DNA of 64,000 bases from Lycium barbarum. Its lineage: Eukaryota > Streptophyta > Magnoliopsida > Solanales > Solanaceae. The stretch is taken from NCBI RefSeq assembly GCF_019175385.1, contig NC_083341.1, forward strand, positions 63,149,800 through 63,213,799. Direction: 5' to 3'. Below are positions 25,612-36,123 of the stretch, piece by piece. Position 1 is the stretch's first letter. Each line of letters starts with the position of its first letter. The notes beneath the pieces were generated by a model that had not been told where the DNA came from, ran no database searches, and saw nothing but the letters and a program-made list of their open reading frames with translations. A program made the position numbers and the translations under genes.

Positions 25612-26239
25612 ATATATATATATATGTACTCATGCTCATGCTCATGTTCATGTCCAAGTTTTCAGTTTCAGTTCTTATCATGTTATTTCATGTCCCATGT
25701 TATTTCATTCAGTAACTTTACATACCAGTACATTCAATGTGCTGACATCCCCTTTTATTGCCCGAGGGCTTGCATTTGACGACGCAGGTACGTATTTACA
25801 GGACGCCTCATCTGCTCAGTAGGATTTGCTCGTATTAGCTCATTGGTGAGCCCCATCTCATTCGGGGTTTAGTCAGTTATTTTTATTTTACTAGTCATGC
25901 ATTTAAAGGTATGTTGGGGGGCCTTGTCCCAGCAAGTACGTTTTCCAGTCAAGATTCACGATTAGAGGCTTCATAGACTAGTCAGTTTAGTTATGTTAGA
26001 CATGCGAGGTGTTTAGCCAACTTTGGCTCAACTCATGTTATTTCTGCTTTTACGATTTAAACAAGTATTCCATTAAATTATTATGACATCTCATGTTTTA
26101 TAAAAGCTCATGACGTTCATGCTATATTTCTGCTCATGTATGCCTCATGATGATTCAGCAAGCCATGTGGTTCGCTCGGTCATATGCAGTATGGCACCGA
26201 GTGGCGTGTTACACCCAGGCCATGGTTCGGGGCGTGACG
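23982..26239 (+). mobile_element. Solo LTR D, complete (2258 bp)
   Basis: Starts TGTAACACCCC and ends GGGGCGTGACG (TGACA with its last base changed). Flanked by gcacg (23977-23981) and gcatg (26240-26244), a near-perfect 5-bp duplication, and inserted in reversed LTR C. It has no coding domain. Features include the AATACGG/CCGTATT palindromes, ATTTCATGAAACCATG-type short repeats (25105-25245), a TA tract (25579-25625) and a diverged 3'-side block (25721-25789). Confidence 0.85.
25579..25625. repeat. (TA)n microsatellite in LTR D
   Basis: TA run with one interrupting C at about 25610. Confidence 0.95.
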
Positions 26240-27655
26240 GCATGCTCAGACATAGGCTAAGGCCACATATTCTGTAGCACGCTCAGACATAAGCTGAGGC
26301 CACATATTCTAAATATAATCCAGAATTATCTATCACGCCCAGTCACGTCATGAAATCATCTAGAACCATAGGCTTGGAAATATCTAGGATTGTAGTCAGC
26401 ATAAGATTCTTCGGAAACTATAGACTTCTGGCATTTCTAGGAGTAAAAATATTATGGTATCATGTATGGAATTAAAACATAGGAATCATGCCTTAGAAAG
26501 AAAGGGGTAAGCCTTAACATACATGATTGATCTCTTACGAATTAACACTTATTCTCCTAAACTTGCAAATCTACATTCAAGAGAAATTATACTACCGTTA
26601 GACTTATCGTCATATACCTATCTCAAGTCCTTAAACCAAACTCATTTAGAATCTACCAAAATTCAGGCAGCATCTCCCCTGTTTATATGCCTAGCTCGAA
26701 ATCACAATCCAGCAACCAACAACAACAACAATACCAACATCACCAACAATATTATCAATACAAATATATTCCATAAACATCCCACACGATATTTTTCAAC
26801 ATACAACAGCAATATACCCTTCCTTTCTTCCCAATCAAGGAGAAAATCCCAACACACCAACAACATTAGATACCATCTCTATACATATAAATCATCCCAG
26901 CAACACGGCCACAACATGCTCAAAATAGTCCATAAACACAACAACTACAACAGGACACTTTATGACTTTTCCTCCATAACTATTTTCACTTTTAAGACTT
27001 GCTAAACCTTCAAATCAACTCAACATAAGAGATAAGATGAAGAACATACCTTATACCTGAATAAATTCAGCCACACCAATTTCCTTCAAGACCAAACTTA
27101 CCACAACATCAAGTAGAAGCAAGAACAATCACCTTTCATGGACTAGTTTGGTGTAATCTTGTTAAATTCTTGATTTAATGGGCTATAATGTTTGGGGGTT
27201 GTGTTGAGAAGTTTCTAGGCTATTGAGAATGTAAATTACTGAAAAAATGGAGTTAATGGGGATATTTATACCCCTCATAGGTAGGTTCCACATACCTTCT
27301 CAAATGGGACCCGCAGAATCCATTTGGCAGCTTGGAGTCTTTATCATAAAATGGCCATAATTCTTGATCCCGATATCGTATGAGGGCCCACGACCTATGG
27401 TTGGAAATCTCTTTCAATTATATACAATTTTAACTTTTGGTGTGTTTCCAAATTCCAAACTTATAATAGCATTTTGGCCCCTCCAAGTCAAATCATCCGA
27501 AAACATATCCTTAAATCATTCTTTTGGAGGGCTTATGAACATATTTGGCTTAAGGGTCCTTCTTAAGACTTTCTTAACTTCTCATGTACTACTAATATCA
27601 CTTTTCATATGTATTTTATAAAACCTCGAAATTTGGGCCCCTCCTTAACTTAGGA
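26240..27655 (-). repeat. LTR C, reverse orientation, second segment
   Basis: Continues the 37-bp repeats (ctcagacataagctgagg type) broken by LTR D. Carries, in reverse, the GTATGTTAAGG block (26512-26522), the palindromic module (26651-26680), AAC-rich sequence (26710-26770) and a TATA-like box (27263-27270). The long open frame across 26523-27005 is only LTR sequence. The right limit, where it meets the plus-strand copy, is approximate. Confidence 0.75.
27263..27270 (-). promoter_or_regulatory. TATA-like box of LTR C
   Basis: The minus strand reads TATAAATA in a GC-richer context. It lies between the LTR start and the AAC-rich leader, as expected for a U3 promoter. Inferred. Confidence 0.45.
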
Positions 27656-28014
27656 TTACGAGATAAACAAGGGAGATGCTGCCCGAATTTTGGTAGATTC
27701 TAAAGGAGTTTGGTTTAAGGACATGAGATAGGCATATGATGATAAGTCTAACGGTAGTATCATTTTTCTTGAATGTAGATTTGAAATTTCGGGAGAATAA
27801 GCATTAATTCGTAAGAGATCAATCAGGTATGTTAAGGCTTGTCCCTTTCTTTCAAAGGCATGATTCTTATGTTTTGATTCCATACATGACATCCAGAATA
27901 TTTTTACTCCTAGAAATGCCAAAAGTCTATAGTTTCTGAATAATCTTATGATGACTCCAATCCTTGATATTTCCAAGCCTAAGGTTCTAGATGATTTCAT
28001 GACGTGACTGAGTG

Positions 28015-28200
28015 TGCTAGATAATTCTGGATTATCTTTAGAATATGTGGCCTCAGCTTATGTCTGAGTGTGCTACAGAATATGTGGACTCAGCTTATGT
28101 CTGAGCGTGCTACATAACATGTGGCCTCATCTTATGTCTGAGCGTGCTATATAATTCTTGATTATATTCGCAATATGTGGCCTCAGCTTATGTTATGGAT
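28015..28200 (+). repeat. ~37-bp tandem repeat inside LTR C
   Basis: About four to five imperfect units of the type atgtggcctcagcttatg followed by tctgagcgtgctacat. The same array appears in reverse at 19205-19294, 23892-23981 and 26240-26335. Confidence 0.8.
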
Positions 28201-28772
28201 CATTCGAAGTGAGACATGATAGTGGTGGTGATTCTGGTAGTGATGAAGATCCTTATTATCAGAACGAACCCAGCAAATAAACGAACTCCAAAGACTCTAT
28301 TCCTAGACAGTGTAGGGATATTCATATCATTGACCTCTTAAGTCCCGAAAGTGCACCCATACGTTGTGCGATTTTATAATTTTGTCTAATTCTCGAAAGG
28401 GACATTCATAAGGTTTCCTTTTCCTATGCATTTTACATTTGATTTTTGAGTCTCGAAGGAGACAAATGAAAAGGGGAAGAAGTTCCCATTTTTGAGAAAA
28501 AGGGGGAAAAGTTCCCATTTTTTTGAGAAAAGGGCAGAAGTTTCCGTTTTGAACTAAAAGTTGCTCCGAAAGGAGTGTTTTGATGGTTTTCAAAGATTTT
28601 CATGCATTTGCCTATTTACATACATGCACGACATCATTTCATGGGGAAGGGGAGAGGGCTAAGGCATTATAGACGCAAACCACCTGATCAGCTGGTATAC
28701 GATGATTATGATGCCCGAAGGGCCCATTATGCTATTATGCCCGAAGGGGCTGCGAGCAGGGTGAAGGCATGC

Positions 28773-28774
<2 letters not shown>

Positions 28775-28836
<62 letters not shown>
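28775..28836. repeat. (TA)n microsatellite in LTR C forward copy
   Basis: About 31 TA units, followed by aaatagacacacaca. Confidence 0.95.
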
Positions 28837-28842
<6 letters not shown>

Positions 28843-29508
28843 CACACACACATACATACTCATGCTGCATCAAATGTTCATATGTACATACATGGTTATC
28901 AGTGTTGGTTACAGGTACAGATTGAGTCTGCTACTCTTTTATCATCCAAGTCGAGATATATTGTTTCAGTTCTTCCTTACATACTCGGTACATCATTCGT
29001 ACTGACGTCCCTTTGCCTGGGGGCGCTGCATTTCATGCCACGCAGATTTATACAGATAAGTAGAAGACAGTGGCTATAGGATGTTCCCAGGCTATCAGCT
29101 GGATTGGTGAGCTCCATCTTAGTTCAGAGTGTTTCTGAGTCAGAGTACTTATGTTATGGTATCTCGTGTATGTTAGAGACTTTTGTAGACAGTGTCCTGT
29201 GGATAGTGCGTTGAGATGTCGACAATTGTGTAAAGCGACCATGTAGGTCGTTGTGTTTTTATACTTTATTTTTCTTTAAAAATTTTATTGTGACTAAAGT
29301 TTTTCTTTGAATTAACGATAAGGGAGAAGTCCCTGATTTGACGAAAGATTTTTATTGAACAGTTTTTTTGTGTTCTACCTGACGAAAGCGTCATTTCGTA
29401 GGTTAAAGGTTCACAAAAAGTTGTGACTCATGGATGGAATGGTAGTATGGCACTCAGCTGAGTAGAGTCTGGGGTGTCAGTCGCGGCCTTCCGGTTTGGG
29501 TCGTGACA

Positions 29509-30237
29509 GTAGCCTCATTCTCTGCGTAAGTATGATTCTACATGGGCAATTGTGGATAGACTCAAAAGGTTAGCTCATTTCCTGCCCGTCAGAACTACAT
29601 ATGTAGCTGATAATTATGCAAAGCTTTATATCAAAGAGGTAGAACGACTTGATGGTGTATAAAGTACAACTTCATAGTGTTCCGGCACCTATTATTTTTG
29701 ATAGAGGAACTTGGTTTATGGCAAATTTCTGGAAGTCCTTCCAAGAAAGTTTGGGGACTCAGAGGAGTCGTAATACAATATTTCATCCACAGACTGATGG
29801 ACAAGCTGAGCGTACCATTCAGACTCTTGAGGATATATTATAGCCATGTGTGTTAGGTTTTGGGAGTAGTTGGGATGTTCACTTACCGCTTATAGAGTTC
29901 GCGTATAATAATAGTTATCATTCCAGTATCCAAATGGCCCCGTATGAGGCTTTATATGGGCACAAGTGCATTGGAGATCCCTCCAAAATTATACCTGTAG
30001 ATGATGTCCAGGTTACTGAGCAATTATCCTACAAAGAAGTTCCTATTACAATTCTAGATAGGCAAGTATAGAGGCTCAGAACTAAAGATGTAGCTTCAGT
30101 TAAAGTTTTATGGAGAAACAATAATAGGGAAGAGATCACTTGGGAAGCTGAGGAAGATATGAAGCTCAGGTATCCATATTTATTTCCACCCCTAGAGGAG
30201 CTTCAGACAGAGGCACCATTGTCTCCATGTATGTAAT
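29509..30237 (+). pseudogene. Element B integrase core and chromodomain-like tail
   Basis: Resumes the integrase broken at 17913: WAIVDRLKRLAHFLPVRTTY, then FDRGTWFMANFW (second Asp) and TDGQAERTIQTLED (Glu). A TAG near 29841 interrupts the core. After YNNSYHSSIQMAPYEALYG the C-terminal domain is shortened: GHKC passes straight to the DDVQVTEQLSYKE region, skipping about 100 residues present in element F. The tail SVKVLWRNNNREEITWEAEE is chromodomain-like. The reading frame ends with TAA just after SPCM. Confidence 0.85.
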
Positions 30238-30401
30238 GCTTTCTTCCGATGATTTCTTGGTCGTGTGTGGCCATTATTGTTGTTGTTGCTGTTGTATCCC
30301 CGTGAGGTGATCTATATATAATTTGGGTTGCTGTGATAGGATGGTAGTGACATATTATAAGGGAAACTCTGGCAAAATATTTGTAGAATCCCTAAGAGTC
30401 T

Positions 30402-30437
30402 AACATTCGAGGACGAATGTTCCTAAGGGGAGAAGAA
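30402..30437 (+). other. 3' hairpin and polypurine tract of element B
   Basis: An inverted repeat, ACATTCG-AGGA-CGAATGT (30404-30421), is followed by the purine-rich AAGGGGAGAAGAA (30425-30437) ending at the LTR start. Polypurine tracts prime plus-strand DNA synthesis; the hairpin is a recurring mark of plant gypsy elements at this position. Confidence 0.8.
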
Positions 30438-31353
30438 TGTTACATCTTAAAAATTTCGTGTTGTTTTGAATTATGAGTAGACAAACGCAAGCCTAAAGTA
30501 GACATGAAGTCCTTATAAGGTTATGGAGGGCATTTGATAACTTTAAGTGCGTACCTTTAGGTTTTGGAGTCATATGAATCGGTGCAAGTAAGTTCGTCAA
30601 AGGAATTGGAATTTGAGTCATGTTTTGGGAAGCTTTTGCATCATTTGAGTTATAAATTATTTAGTAATTCCTTGAGGTGGGACCTATAGGGCCCCTTAGA
30701 TTGTTAATGAACTTTTACACAAGTGCCAAGAAGGTTCCATAAGGATTGGAAGTCAAACGAATCGAAAAGAACGCATTTTCGCGAAACCGGGAAAAATGGG
30801 GCCATATGCGGCTGCGTACACAATATGCTGGACTTCATATTTGCTGGAAACTCCCAAAACTGGCAGGCCTCACTTCCCAACCTCCACCCAATGATAGGGG
30901 GGGGGGGGGGGGACTTTCCACCCTTTTTAAATCCCAAAATATCCCATTTTCATATGAACCACCAACATTTATTTCCGCACACTTCTAGAGTGTTCTTGAA
31001 AGTTCCATAACACTCCAAATCTTTCCATATGATCAAGAGAGAAAATCAACATCAAAACCCAAAGATATTCCATGGAAGGAGATTGTTCTTGTTTCTCTTT
31101 AAAGTTGTGATAAACTTGGTCTTGAAAGGAGTTGAGGAAGGTGAGCTTCCTCTAATATAAAGTATGTTCTTCCTATTATTTACATGATTGAGTTGATGTA
31201 AAGTTTTAGTAATTCTTGGAAAGGAAAAGAATAAAAGTGGAAAAGTTATAAAGTGTTGAAGTGAAGAAAATAACTATCAGATGAACTTGAAAATTGATTT
31301 TGGATAAATTTGAGATTGAATTAAATGTAACTTCTTGAAGATGGTACTATGAA

Positions 31354-31393
<40 letters not shown>

Positions 31394-31592
31394 TTTGAGT
31401 CGATTTGTAATTTGGTGGAAGTTGATAAAATACGGGAAATGCTGCCCAAATTTCGTTAGTTCGTCAATTGCACTAGTTTGAACTCAAGAGTGTTTTCGAG
31501 ACTTAACCTTAGCGTGAATCCTCTTTAATGTAGATTTTTGCAGACTTTGGAGGATAACGCTAAGTAGTTAAGATGACGTAAAGGACAACCCA
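30438..31592 (+). repeat. 3' LTR of element B, truncated
   Basis: Starts TGTTACATCTT right after the polypurine tract. Includes a 16-base G run (30897-30912), an (ATT)n tract (31356-31393) and a diverged palindromic module (31433-31460). It stops near 31592 where EPRV sequence begins; the LTR 3' half is missing. Confidence 0.8.
31356..31393. repeat. (ATT)n microsatellite
   Basis: About 12 TTA/ATT units in the 3' LTR of element B. Confidence 0.95.
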
Positions 31593-31677
31593 ATATTTTC
31601 TAACCCTATACTAACTTAGGATCAGCCTTTCCATGCGTTTCAAAGAGAAGAACAAGAGAAATTTAGAAGGAAAACAT

Positions 31678-31683
31678 TTTATT
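31678..31683 (-). terminator. Polyadenylation signal, EPRV copy 1
   Basis: AATAAA on the minus strand about 60 bases downstream of the TATA box, the spacing expected for the terminally redundant pregenomic RNA of plant pararetroviruses. Confidence 0.6.
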
Positions 31684-31741
31684 GATATCGGAAAATTTAT
31701 AGGGAAATTGTTTGATGCCCTCTAACTACTACATAGCCTCC

Positions 31742-31749
31742 TATTTATA
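31742..31749 (-). promoter_or_regulatory. TATA box of pararetroviral promoter, copy 1
   Basis: The minus strand reads CTCCTATAAATAGGA. Conserved in copy 2 at 38596-38603. It is preceded by GATAAG and TGTGGAAGCC and, further upstream, by the minisatellite. Confidence 0.65.
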
Positions 31750-31807
31750 GGAGTTGGAGGCTTCCACAAGACTTATCTTACATGGCACACGGGCCCCGCT
31801 AGACATG

Positions 31808-31938
31808 TGAAGGGCCTAATAAAACAAACCTAATAAAACGAGCCTAATAAGACAGACTAATAAAACAAGCCTGACAAAACGAGCCTAATAAGACAGCCTA
31901 ATAAAACACGCCTAATAAAACAAGCCTAGTAAAACGAG
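31808..31938 (-). repeat. Intergenic minisatellite, EPRV copy 1
   Basis: About nine imperfect units near 14 bp of the type cctaataaaacgag, with variants agacag and acaag, lying 60-190 bp upstream of the TATA box. Copy 2 has more units (38668-38848). Confidence 0.85.
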
Positions 31939-32006
31939 GGGAACATTATTTGAAGCATGACAACCATGTGACCGTGGTGTCCGCTTTTGTCTTTCTTGTA
32001 AGCACG

Positions 32007-32935
32007 TCAGTAAGCTTTATCCGACGGAGCGGTGCTTGATGGAGTCGATGGCGGAGTTGTGTATCCTTCCTCTATCCACCATTCTGGTCCATGTTTTTGC
32101 TTGAATTTTTCTTTGTTTTCCAGACTTTTTTTTCGCGACCTTGTGTAGTAGCATTTTTTGTTGGATGGCCCTGTCATCTCTGGATCTATTTTTGCTGAAT
32201 CTTGAGATGGAAAATACAACCTTATCTTTGTGATAGCCTGAGTGACTTCATGTTTGATTATTTCATATGGCACTCGGTACTCCTTTGTTGCTTCTCGAAC
32301 TCTTTCCCAATGGAGATGGTTATGAGTGTAACTCCATCGAGCCCATTCTTTCGGCCATATCTCCTTTGGGATGAACTTATTTTGCTGGAAAACAATTCTA
32401 TGTGCTTCGCTCTATTCATCTTCTAAGGACAAGACAGAGACGGGGAATTCCCACCATAGTGAAATATTTGGTTGAGCATAGACCTTCCCATCAATAAGTT
32501 TTATCGGTCGATGTAACATGAACACTTTTGCTGCATAGGAGTCTTGGAAACATTGAACCCAATATCTTCGTGGTTTGAACCATTGCAGAAACTGTTTGAG
32601 AGTAGGTTCAATCTTGTCAAAACATCGGAACATGTCGCACTTGAATTCCATGAAAATATAATACTGGTGACACAAGTACCAGAAAAACCGTAATAGCTCC
32701 TGTGGAAAATCATTGTGCATGGCTATGAATACGTGACAGAATGGGTATTCTGGATTGACTCTGAATGGCTTAAGGATGGATCCTCCATATTTTTTGAAAA
32801 CTAGGAGCTCATAGAAAGTCCTTCTTTCTGTGAGGATGGATGGATCAAACGGGTCCACAAACTTGCTGAAGAATTCTGGCGGATGATCTGCTATTCTGGA
32901 TGGACTAGCCCGTGATGAGCTTGTAAGCATGAAAA
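32007..32935 (-). pseudogene. EPRV copy 1 C-terminal polyprotein segment, function unknown
   Basis: In frame after RNase H: SRIADHPPEFFSKFVDPFDP, then an aromatic-rich stretch (FFWYLCHQYYIFMEFKCD, WFKPRRYW), then a charged tail with CYYTRSRKK and a Pro/Ser/Thr end. About 310 residues with no domain I can name. One TAG at 32409-32411 breaks it. The frame ends with TAA just before 32007. Both EPRV copies keep the same region, so it is a genuine viral segment. Confidence 0.65.
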
Positions 32936-34850
32936 TGTTGCTAGTTAGCCTCTTCGGCAGCTTGGCTTGAAATCTCTTTGAAAATTCTTCTGGCCTGGAT
33001 AGGAAATCCGCTAAAATATTATCATTCCCTTTGTGGTGCTTTACTTGGAATTTGTAAGGGGAGAACCATTGTGCCCATCTGAGAATCTGCGGATTTGGGA
33101 TAATCTTTGGATTTATGTGGATCATCTTCAGCAAAACTTTCATATCCATCTCGATAAGAAACTCTGTGTGAATTAAAAAGAAATTAAACTTTTTAATCCC
33201 ATTTTTAACGGCAAGAATTTCTTTGAATGTGGAATGGTAATGTTGTTCAGCATCTTTGAACTTTCCACTGGCATATCCGCATATTTTCCGTTGGCCATCT
33301 TCAACTTCAAAAAGTACCGCACTCCAATAATCGTTGTTGGCATCTGTCTACAATATCTTTTTCCAGTCTGATGGAATATGGAGGGCTTTAACCTCTTTTG
33401 AGATTTCTTTTATCTTCTGAACTGCTTCATCCTGTTCCTTTCCCCAACCTTGGGCATTCTTCTTGAGCATTTGTGTAAGTGGAGCAATGTATGTAGAGAT
33501 ATTAGGGATAAAATCTCTAACGTAATTAATCACACCTAAAAACTGCTGGAGCTGCTTCGTTGTAAAATTGGTGTCTGGGAATTTGAGCAGTTCTTGACAA
33601 ATATGTGGCCCTGGGCTGTATGCTCCATGAACAAAATGCATCGCCAGAAAATCAATTTCCTTCCTAGCAAGAATCATCTTTTTCTGTGAGAGCATGATTC
33701 CATTTTTCTCCACTAGGTCATGGAATTGATGCAGGAACGTGAGGTGTTCTTCCATAGTGTCACTAAAGAGTAAGATGTCATCAATGTAGACTAGTGATGT
33801 ATGGAGGATGGGTTGAAATAATTTTATCATGGCCTTTTGGAACAATGAGGGTGCCGTTTTCAACCCAAAGGTGACCTTCCATTGAAAGTGGTGATCGGGT
33901 ATACAAAACCCTGTTTTTGGTGTATCTTCTGGGTGTATTCCCAATTGCCAAAAAACCGATGTAAGGTCAAACTTGGAAAAGTATTTAGCTTTGGATAAGT
34001 GTGAAAAAATGGTGAGTTTATTTGGGATAGGGAATTTATCATCTTGGAGGAAATAGTTAAGAGGTTGGTAGTTTATGACTAATATGAGTTTACCTCTTGT
34101 TTGTTTTACCCGTTTATTGACATAGAACGCCTCGCATGCCCATTGTGAATTAGAGGGCTCGATAAGTCAAAACTCCAAGAGCTCTTCGCATTCTTTTTTC
34201 CCAAGCTGAAGATGATCTGGATTCAGGCCGGAGTGACTTGCCTTCGTTGGATTAATGCTTTCATTCTTCTTGAAGGGGAGTGTAATGAAAAACTCCTCAT
34301 TTAGCCATAGAGGCTTTTTGCATTTTCCAGTAAACTCCTTGTGCGAATCCGCACATGAATGCTTCACCAACTGCTTTTCTATCTCCTTGATCTGTTCAGC
34401 ATCAATTATTTGGAATAATCGTAAAACATCTGTATACGGCTTGAATTATTTCTTGAACGTTATTCCATGGGCTTTGATCTGGAGATGATCTTTAAGTTGG
34501 CTGAAAATGTCAAATCCGACAATGAGATCTTTTCCTGGTACATCTGATCCAATCAGCTTTGTTTGAAACTTCAACCCTGGGAAGAATTCAATTGTGATTG
34601 GATGCTTTGTGATGACTGTGGTGGTTTAGACTCCAGTCCCAGCAGTGTGAAATCTTTGAAATGTGGAATCCATTGATCCTCAGGAAGGATGGCTGGGTTC
34701 ATCAATCAACATGCCGCTCCAGTGTCCATGAAGGCAATAACCTGGATTGGTTTATCCCATTTGGATGGATAAACTTTAAGCTGGACCTGCGGGATCACCA
34801 TGATTCTGTTTATATCTTCTTGAGCCTTTCCCTCTGGTTCTGAAATCTGG
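32936..34850 (-). pseudogene. EPRV copy 1 protease, reverse transcriptase and RNase H
   Basis: The protease motif IAFMDTGAAC lies near 34715-34745 at the end of the frame that begins in the coat protein; the rest of the protease follows with a frameshift and stops. The RT shows LGIHPEDTPKTGFCIP and the catalytic LVYIDDILLFSDT (about 33770-33810), then the QFLGVINYVRDFIP thumb. RNase H runs ALHIPSD to HHKGNDNILADFLSRP (end near 32985). Single stops at about 34164 and 33345; otherwise the frame is open. This is the replication enzyme of a DNA pararetrovirus. Confidence 0.85.
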
Positions 34851-36110
34851 TAATATTCATTGCCATATTCTTCGTACACATCTATGGAAAAGAGGGTCTT
34901 CTCTGTGGGTTCGTCCTCTAATGAGAGTACAGATTCAAGATCGCCATCTTCATCTAGATGGATACCACTGTAGTCCTCTATTTCAGTAAGAAGCTTGATC
35001 GATCTTCTGGATTGGGGATAATTTTTTGCGTAATGCCTAATCTTGTTGCAGATGAAGCATCTATCATTTTTTCGGGACTTGCCTGGGCTCTTCCTCCTGA
35101 AATATTTCGTGCGCCTCCTGAACTGGGATCCTTCTTGTGAAGGCCTTGGCCATTTGAATCGCTTGAACCTTCCCTTTCGTCTAGGGACATGGCACGAACA
35201 GGTTGACCCAATAATTAGGTCAGACTTTCCGCAAGCTTTTTCAAAGGCTGGATTGTTTCGTATGATCTGCTTCAAAACAGATCTCTTTGTGCAGATATCA
35301 TCCAACTCTAAAAATATGGCATACCTAATGTAGACGATCGATGGGATCGTTATTGATTGAAACATCTCCTCAGCGATCGTCATGGTTCGACTTGCTAACA
35401 TCTTCGGAAGTGATGAAACAAAGGCTTGCTTGATACTAGCTTCTCCGCCTAACTCAAAGAACATTTTAGCCATCTTCTGAAAATGGATATCGATGGTATC
35501 TCTATCAAATGCTACACATTTCATTTCAAAGAACTGTCTCCTTAGTGTTTCTTGCCTTTGGCCGGTATCTCCACAAAATACCTCTTGGAGTATTTGGATG
35601 TTATAAGCAAAGTCTTGGGATGTGAGAAACATATTCTTGTCTTGTGTCCCAAGTCAATTCCACCAGTCTCGGAGAATTCCGGAGAACCTGGAAGTGAATT
35701 CTGACAGGATCATATACTGTTCCCGTTCGACAAGATTCTTTGTCACCATCCAAGTGAAGAAATCTTGGATCCTTTAGGGCCATCTTGATACTTTGATATC
35801 ATCCAGACTGAAAGTATGGAATCCAGTCATAACGAATTTTGCTGTTGTTGGTTCTGGCCCTCTTTTTGGAATTGGCTCATCTGTCATCCCGTCCCGATGA
35901 TCATCTACTTCAGAGATTTCTGGTTCTCTGGGTTGATTCATGAATATTGGCAGGTTATTTTCTTCTGAAGAGTCAACTGAGGAATCTTCGTTTGTCTCAA
36001 AGATTGCTTACGTAGGATTAGTATCATATGAATCTCGGTCACTGGATCCTAGGGTATCATCCTCCTCTACATCCTATGTGGGTCGTGTCACGTAGAGGTT
36101 AGGAATATTA
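34851..36110 (-). pseudogene. EPRV copy 1 coat protein region
   Basis: An acidic Ser/Asp/Glu-rich N-terminal part (SSVDSSEENN) is followed by DDIKVSRWP, the core (FCGDTGQRQETLRRQFFEMK, HFQKMAKMFFELGGEAS), a basic stretch (RRKGRFKRFKWPRP, RRRTKYFRRKS) and a zinc-knuckle CFICNKIRHYAKNY. The last Cys of C-x2-C-x4-H-x4-C is Tyr in this copy. TAG or TAA codons interrupt the acidic part. From 35632 the frame is open through the core into the protease. Confidence 0.82.
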
Positions 36111-36123
36111 TGGGTCGAGATCA

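Larger units (their letters stand above)
27656..29508 (+). repeat. LTR C, forward copy, 5'-truncated
   Basis: Ends GGTCGTGACA at 29508, directly followed by B integrase. It matches the reversed LTR C from the palindromic module (27670-27699) to the LTR 3' end but lacks the first ~0.9 kb. Contains the GTATGT block (27826), 37-bp repeats (about 28015-28200), repeated gggaacttcttcccc words, a TA tract and the 3'-side block (28980-29045). Together with the reversed copy it forms an inverted pair with LTR 3' ends facing outwards. Confidence 0.8.
14740..31592 (+). mobile_element. Ty3/gypsy element B, plus strand, heavily interrupted
   Basis: Its 5' LTR and gag start lie left of the window, beyond element A. 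Parts seen in order: gag (14740-15855), protease to integrase zinc-binding region (15990-17913, duplicated at 20668-22591), integrase core and chromodomain-like tail (29509-30237), polypurine tract (30425-30437), and 3' LTR from 30438, cut at about 31592 by the EPRV. It is dead by several routes: internal RT deletion, integrase C-terminal deletion, many stops. It is the host of insertions A, LTR C and LTR D. Confidence 0.85.

Noticed and set aside
26523..27005. 160-residue open frame, Asn/Thr-rich
   Set aside because: Lies wholly in reversed LTR C; composition follows AAC/AAT-rich leader sequence and no domain is seen.
17914..29508. Inverted LTR C pair as terminal inverted repeats of a DNA transposon
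   Set aside because: No transposase, arms are LTRs with TG/CA-type ends, and the forward arm is truncated.
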